Positions 58,243 through 64,000 of a stretch of 64,000 bases of DNA are shown one piece after another. Both the position numbers and the translations under genes were made by a program. Source of the DNA: Cokeromyces recurvatus (Eukaryota; Mucoromycota; Mucoromycetes; Mucorales; Mucoraceae); assembly GCF_025118155.1 (NCBI RefSeq), contig NW_026251389.1, positions 496,001 through 560,000 on the forward strand, in the 5' to 3' direction. Within the stretch, counting starts at the first letter, position 1, and each line of letters begins with the position of its first letter. Under the pieces are notes generated by a model, which was not told where the DNA came from, made no database searches, and saw nothing but the letters and a program-made list of their open reading frames with translations.

Positions 58243-59554
58243 GCATATCTTATATTGAAATTAAATACGGATTCATGGGCAATGACTATAGAGCAGTAAC
58301 TAACCAGACTAATATGTATACAATGCCTCCTATGATATTTTGTACGTTGAAATATTCATGAACCAGTTGTAAAAAAAAAAAGGTAATCAATACTATTACT
58401 ATTATTTTTATGTCGATTATGACTATTATAATTATTCGAGCCATAAAGTTGGAGAACGATTATTTTTGTTCTGTATGTGAGAATTTATTGTCTAATTATA
58501 GTTGCAACTTTATCTCAAGTTGTATGTAAAAAGGCTCTTGAATGTACTTAAAAGGTAGATGATAGTAAAGAGGTACAATTGCGTTGTCTACCAATTGATG
58601 ACTAATATCTACTATATCTGCATCTGCATAAAAATTTAAATTGTTTTTTTTTCTTCTTCTTCTTCATTTTTAATTACTTTCTTTGATCTAAAGATTAAAA
58701 GGGCTAGTTAATTACTATTACTGGAGGGAATCACCTAATGTAAAGATCCCTTTACTGAACACGAATAGAGTAAAAAAATATTTACATGTAAGGTAGTCGG
58801 TAAGCTTTTTTTTTCTACTCTATTATTGCATTTTTTAAAGTTACCAGTATTGAGTATCCCGTATCAAATATATAGGACGCAAAAAAGATAAAATACGGCC
58901 ATCAATCCAAATACAAAATAAGATACTCTCCTCCTCTCCTATACAAAATTCTATATAGTGATGATATATCATATTGCACTAGTTGCTTTTTCATAAACAC
59001 TGATCATATCCAGTTCTATGTTAGATTTATCAAGATCCTTACTGTTCATGTATGTATACATACATACATACATACATACATACATACATACAAATATATA
59101 TGCATATATTTATATGAATACATTATATTTGTTATAATGAGTACAGGTATTTAAATTATAATAATGACCGTGGTAAAGGATCTATTCTGATTTGAGTAGA
59201 GCTCAATTTTTAAAAGTGCTAAGAAGAGTTGAGACTCTCTGTTGGCAGGAATATCCTTTATAGTATCTACGTTATCATACTCCATTACAAATATCTTGAA
59301 GGTTATTCATAGCTGTCAACTTTGTCTTGTGAAAGAAAGATATCCACTATAAAGGAAGTAAAAGATGAGGTAATTGATATCTGATAAGGAGATTACTTTT
59401 TTATTATTTTATTTAAAATAGAAAAATTCTCGGTTTGGAGAATATTAATTAATAATGCTTCCTCACAAATAGGTAATCTAATATTGTATGACTGATATGG
59501 TTTTGCTGATATATTTTACAAACAACTCTAGCATAAATAATGTTAGAGACGATA

Positions 59555-59589
<35 letters not shown>

Positions 59590-60976
59590 GAGATTCGATA
59601 TTTAATCTTCTTGTGCACATGGACACTAGGATTAATTAGATAATTATACTCCCCCTTTCTATTTATTTATTTTATTTTATTTTTTTGAGTGATAAGAAGT
59701 AAATAAATTTAGAATTAGAAGGATCCAGGATGATGTCGTTTTGCATACTAGAAAGAAGGACTCCTAATATGTTTTGATGTTCAAGAATAAGAGACATATA
59801 ATCATTCTAGAACTCCTTTACCTCTATCACAAGCTACATTAGGTCCTCTTTTTGTAAGTTATACTTTTTTATAACCAATTCTTCTTGATCACTTGACACA
59901 GTTTCGAATCCTCTATCATGAATATATATCAATGGATTTTGTTGAAAATCTTACAAGATGAAAAGCACTCTGAACTAGCAAGGATAGAATCAGTCCATGG
60001 ATTATTCCCAGTATGGTTTTTAATATCATTAGAATTTATTTTATTTTTATTTTTTTTAGAAAAAGGAGAAAAAAAAAGAAGAAGAAGATATACTTTAATC
60101 CGATGTTAGTCTATAATAATTATAATGGGTAAGTGATATTACATCATTTAAAAAAATCAATTTACATACATCCATTGCTTTAAATTAAGATAAAAGTAAA
60201 GAATACATAAATATGTAGGCTAATTAACAAGTGAAGTTAATATTTAAAAGAATAACTAACATACATACATACATATAATGCTCTTAGAGTATGATTTATG
60301 CATTTTATATGAGCTTCCTTTAATGACTTATCTATTAAAAGCTGATGAGGTAGTGCCCTAAATCAATATTAATTCATGTAGGATATAAAAGATAGAATAC
60401 AGAAGCAATTGAATATGTCACAGAAATTTTATTCTATGTAAACTTATTGAAATAGGCTATACTATAACCTGCTCCAATATATATAGGTGAAAATAGAGAA
60501 GCAAAAAATACCATATTTGGCCCTCTCAAATATTGATTGATATGAATTACTATATTTGTCAATCTTAGCAAAATGGGGGGAGGGGGGAAGAGAAAGGTTA
60601 ACAATAACAGCTTTAAGGGCGAAAATAAGAAAGCCCTTTTTTTTTCTTTTTTTGTTAAAGTTTATTCTCCATTTTGATTCTTCTTTCTTTCTTTCTTTCT
60701 TCCTTTTTTTTTTTTCTTTTTTTTTTATTGATTTTATTACACTATTATTTATTTATTTATTTATATATTTTTTTAACTTGAAAAAAAAAAAAGGTACCAA
60801 ATATTCCTTAATTAAAATAGATTATTTATTAAAGACCTTCAGAGAAATATATTTGAAAAATTTACTTTCTTTAAGGTTAATATATGGTTATATTGTATCA
60901 GCAATGCATATTTTAACAAAGAATTTTGTGTATATATTTATATATATTTTTCGAACCTCATAGAATAAATTGGAGA
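56537..60976. other. Gene-free AT-rich region upstream of WC-2-like gene
   Basis: About 4.4 kb with no supportable gene. It contains a C7 run near 57124, (CATA)n at about 59047-59091, T tracts at 58218-58242 and about 59560-59588, a CTTT run at 60682-60702, and several TA microsatellites. A short frame at 59918-60109 ends in a poly-Lys/Arg stretch from simple sequence and is not convincing. The region may include a long promoter or leader for the light-sensing factor. Confidence 0.45.
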
Positions 60977-61877
60977 ATGCAACAACAAAAACAATCTTCT
61001 GCTTCCAATTATTTAAATATGATGAATACAAATAACAGCAAGTCTGATGAAAATAATATTAGAATCTCTTCTTATTTAATGTATAATAATGAATTTATGT
61101 CCATTTTACAACAACAACAACAGCAGCAGCAGCAGCAACAAAGTAATGTATTTTATGATAACGTAAATTCTGATTGCAGCCAACAACAAGCAGAAAGAAG
61201 TTGGTCGAAAAAGGTATTACACGAAATATCAGGATTAATCTATGTACTTTCACCTACCGGAAAAGTGATTTATTGTTCAGAGTCATGTATAGAACAAACT
61301 GGATACCAGCCTTATGAACTTACTGGGAAATTATTGATTGATTTCCTTCATGTAGATGATGTTAGTATGTTTTTAAACCAGTTTCAAAATGCCTTTAAAT
61401 CTATGTCGCGAATAAAAGTGCATTATCGAATGCGGTGTAGAAATAATACATATCTCTTATTAGAATTAATAGGGCAACCAAAGCAGGATAGATTAGATCA
61501 GTTACCACACTCATTCTTAGCCATTGCTCAACCTTATATTTCCAGAAGTGATGGCTTACTTGGTTCATTCCTTGAGATCAAAAAAGAAAATGAATGGCTA
61601 AAAGAAAAATTGAATTATATTTTATCATTGCGTGGTTCTTCTTCTTCTTCTCCTACTTCTTCAGCAGAGCAACTGGGGCAACTCGTCTTAACCCAACAAC
61701 AGCAACAATTGCAATATTATTACTCTCAGCCTTTTATGATTCCTCCCTTGTTTGATGATAATAACATATTACTTACAGTAAATAATGTAAATTTAAATTC
61801 TTCTCAAACATTACGAAAGCAATCATCCATTCATGCTAGCTCAGCTATTACTACTATGTTTCAAACTAATAATAATA

Positions 61878-61910
<33 letters not shown>

Positions 61911-62446
61911 ATACGATTGAGGCAATAGCAGAATTAGAAGATAGCAAATGCCAATGGAATAATGATAATAACCTATATACCCCATCAATGACGGCTTCTG
62001 TTTCAGGCCTGAATGAAGACATAATCATTAAAAGTACTCAAAAGCAAGATAAACAAAGCATTGAGAATAGAGAGATTATTTTACCTTATACTGCAAACCC
62101 ATCTTCATCTTCAAATGAGAAGGCGCTTGAACAGAAAGGCAACTGGAAAAGAAGAGTAACTATATCTGCATACTTACACTGTGATAGTAAAAAAAAAAAA
62201 AAAAAAAAAATCTGACTTTATTATTTATAACAGAAAAGTAAATATCAATTTGAATATATTTGTACTGATTGTGGAACAACTGCTTCTCCTGAATGGAGAA
62301 AAGGTCCTTGTGGGCCCAAAACGTAGGTATCAAATCATTTTATTTTATTTATTTTAAGTTCTATTAATCTTACTTGGTTGTTTTTAAATAGCCTATGTAA
62401 CGCATGTGGATTACGATGGTCAAAGAAAAATAAAAAAAAAATATAA
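60977..62446 (+). CDS. White-collar-2-like PAS/GATA zinc-finger factor
   Basis: Exons 60977-62155, 62234-62322 and 62392-62446 join to 440 residues. A poly-Gln tract lies near residues 45-55 and a single PAS domain at about 80-185 ([40 protein letters not shown]). A long Asn/Ser/Gln-rich linker leads to a GATA finger, C403-x2-C406-x18-C425-x2-C428, with [20 protein letters not shown], followed by a basic tail. This is the layout of WC-2, partner of the blue-light receptor WC-1 in the white-collar complex; the 18-residue loop and WRKGP sequence are typical. Mucoromycetes have several WC-2 paralogues. The second intron cuts the finger between its Cys pairs. An upstream in-frame extension to 60926 has no supporting features. 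Confidence 0.9.
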
Positions 62447-63294
62447 AAATTATCAGAAACTAAAGAGAATTTCTACGAATTATTAAAAAAGAAAAAAAAA
62501 AAAAAAGGTAGAATACACATAGACTAAAACCAGGAAACAAGGCCTTTAGATTTTCCTATTATTATATGTATACACACATATACCCTTTAATTTAATATTC
62601 CTTAATCTGAGCTAAACATAAATGTTTTCTCTCTCTCTTTCTCTCTCTCTTTTTTTTTTCTTTTTCCTTCCTTATCATAATATATACCCTTTATGCCTTT
62701 TATAACGACTGTTCCATATCATGTACCCTAAATGTATTTCAATTATTATTATGCGCATTGAAAAAAAAAAAAGAGAAAGAAAATGTAATGAGTATATACA
62801 TAAATATTGTATTATACAAATGGATAAACTCTGATACATAACTTGTACTACCTGTCTATATTAAACCTTTTTTTTTCTTCTTCTTCTTCTTCTTGACCAT
62901 CCATTCAAAAGTCTCTAAACTGGAATGGTATCGAGAAGTGGTGATATAGGAAGATAAGCCTATCATGTAATCTACTCTACATGTATACATATAGAGTGGA
63001 GTTTGTCAAGTAAAATTGCAATTATATCACATTTAGGGCATTTAAAAAAAAGTAAAAAGTTACAGAGAGGGCAATAAAATTGAGATAGAATAGAAATCAA
63101 GCAAAACCATTTATCAATTTGCAGCATATTCAGTGTATGAAAAATACCAAGAAATTGTTTAAGCTACTTTTACTCAAGTAAACGCAACATTGCTACTAAA
63201 GGATGTGTCTTATTTCGGCCTATCTTTATTTTATTTTATTTTTTATAAATAAAGTGTAAGATGATGGTTAACTAAGAGCTACTACAAATCATTT
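62447..63294. other. Convergent intergenic spacer
   Basis: Between WC-2-like and Atg5 gene ends. CT-rich runs (62627-62660; TTC repeat 62878-62894), an A12 tract, and AT-rich sequence likely to be 3' UTRs. No gene is visible. Confidence 0.45.
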
Positions 63295-63746
63295 TTATTT
63301 TTTTCTTATCACAATATGCAAAAAATTATCAGCAAACGAAAGGTTTTCATATGCCCAGTGTACGGGAGTGTCTAAGGGTAATTCAATACCATGTATTATA
63401 ATTTCAATATTTGGATCTAATTCATTCTCAATAAATAAGTCTGGAATTAATCTTTTAAGAATATCGCCTATTGTAGGTATTATTTCTTTCTCTATGTATA
63501 CATTTATATATATTAAAATCTTGAATATGACACTAGTTTATTCTTATTTAGAATCATTTGACTTATACTAACCTGTATCAGAATGAAATGGAACAAGTTC
63601 TTGAATTATAGGACAGTTTTCAGGTAAATAAATCCTTAATGGTATATGTTGAAGTTGATTCGAATATTCTATTAATTGTTTATTGACTGCTCTAAAATCT
63701 TCAAATCGATCTGTATATTTATGTATTAGAGATATAAGTACTGAAG

Positions 63747-63789
<43 letters not shown>

Positions 63790-64000
63790 AGTTACCTACT
63801 ATCAAAGACTGCCATAATTGTGTCGAGTCATACTTTGAAAGATTCATGACCTTTTTCGTACTTCCATAGCGAAGAAAGTCTGCCTAATGTATTTCATTAT
63901 TAGTTTCAATAGGATTTTTTTTTTTTTTTTTTTTTACCTCTTTCACCATAGACATAAACATGTCATGCATTGTTTCCAAAGTTGGCTTTAATAAAATATC
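63295..64000 (-). CDS. ATG5: Autophagy protein Atg5, C-terminal part (runs off right edge)
   Basis: Exons 64000-63938 (partial), 63883-63796, 63710-63573 and 63491-63295 join in phase to the last 161 residues of Atg5. Landmarks are MFMSMVKEADFLRYG, whose Lys aligns with the Atg12-accepting lysine (K130 in human). QLWQSLIV-DRFEDFRAVNKQL and HIPLRIYLPENCP follow. The second ubiquitin-like fold comes next (TIGDILKRLIPDLF, IEIIIHGIELPLDTPVHWAY) and the ending is DNFLHIVIRKK. Atg5-Atg12 with Atg16 is the E3-like complex for Atg8 lipidation. Introns carry long T runs (A on the coding strand), including about 37 nt at 63752-63788. The N-terminal half lies beyond the window. Confidence 0.93.

Noticed and set aside
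59895..59930. TTTCGAATCC box resembling a tRNA B box
   Set aside because: No matching A box, acceptor stem or cloverleaf could be formed around it.
1..64000. CRISPR arrays, operons, bacterial promoters or terminators
   Set aside because: The window is eukaryotic with spliced genes; tandem repeats seen are minisatellites without unique spacers.

Overview
The window is a strongly AT-rich eukaryotic nuclear segment. Genes carry many short GT-AG introns, and homopolymer tracts are abundant. The families present are fungal or widespread eukaryotic: a Sog2/RAM-pathway protein, a velvet regulator, a white-collar-2-type PAS-GATA protein, a fungal HAD 'Swiss Army Knife' protein, a DUF2415 WD40 protein, ARMC8/Gid5, Atg5, Cox17 and V-ATPase c. 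Together with the kinds of transposon debris seen, this suggests an early-diverging filamentous fungus, most likely Mucoromycota/Mucorales. That placement is an inference; no marker gene was compared. I rebuilt most genes by hand by joining exons whose splice phases agree.

Layout. 0-2.6 kb: a partial unknown gene (-), a Sog2-domain gene (+) and an oxidoreductase-like protein with a 15-nt exon (+). 2.6-7.25 kb: gene-free, with minisatellites and an old dispersed repeat. 7.25-9.3 kb: an unknown two-pass membrane protein (+). 10.7-13.6 kb: ARMC8/Gid5 (+). 13.9-14.9 kb: V-ATPase subunit c with a 13-nt exon (-). 15.3-16.4 kb: F-box protein (+). 16.7-17.4 kb: ribosomal protein eS10 (-). 18.2-19.6 kb: TSTD2-type rhodanese (+). 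19.8-22.7 kb: a coiled-coil protein (-). 23.6-26.8 kb: a long inverted repeat around a decayed resolvase-like gene. 28.1-28.7 kb: ribosomal protein uL16 (-). 30.1-31.2 kb: velvet protein (-). 31.8-33.4 kb: WD40/DUF2415 protein (-). 34.6-36.2 kb: a Fanzor (eukaryotic TnpB relative) gene (-), abutting a 5'-truncated LINE at 36.3-37.7 kb. 38.6-39.9 kb: ribosomal protein eS4 (-). 40.9-41.8 kb: decayed Tc1/IS630-type transposase (-). 42.3-45.6 kb: SPAK/OSR1-like Ste20 kinase (+). 45.9-47.5 kb: HAD SAK protein (-). 49.2-50.0 kb: orphan gene (-). 51.0-53.7 kb: decayed CACTA-type transposase (-). 54.6-56.5 kb: Cox17 (+), 6-pyruvoyl-tetrahydropterin synthase (-) and an alpha/beta hydrolase (-). 56.5-61.0 kb: gene-free. 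61.0-62.4 kb: WC-2-like PAS-GATA factor (+). 63.3-64.0 kb: the C-terminal part of Atg5 (-), running off the window.

The host genes do not form an operon or an obvious cluster; they are housekeeping and signalling genes in mixed orientation. The transposon-derived genes are the accessory layer. The most notable is the Fanzor, a putative RNA-guided nuclease gene whose nuclease half still splices into one open frame. Others are the inverted-repeat element, the kinase tail carrying five RFx[V/I/L] motifs, and an ATGGATGG motif shared by the first introns of all three ribosomal protein genes.
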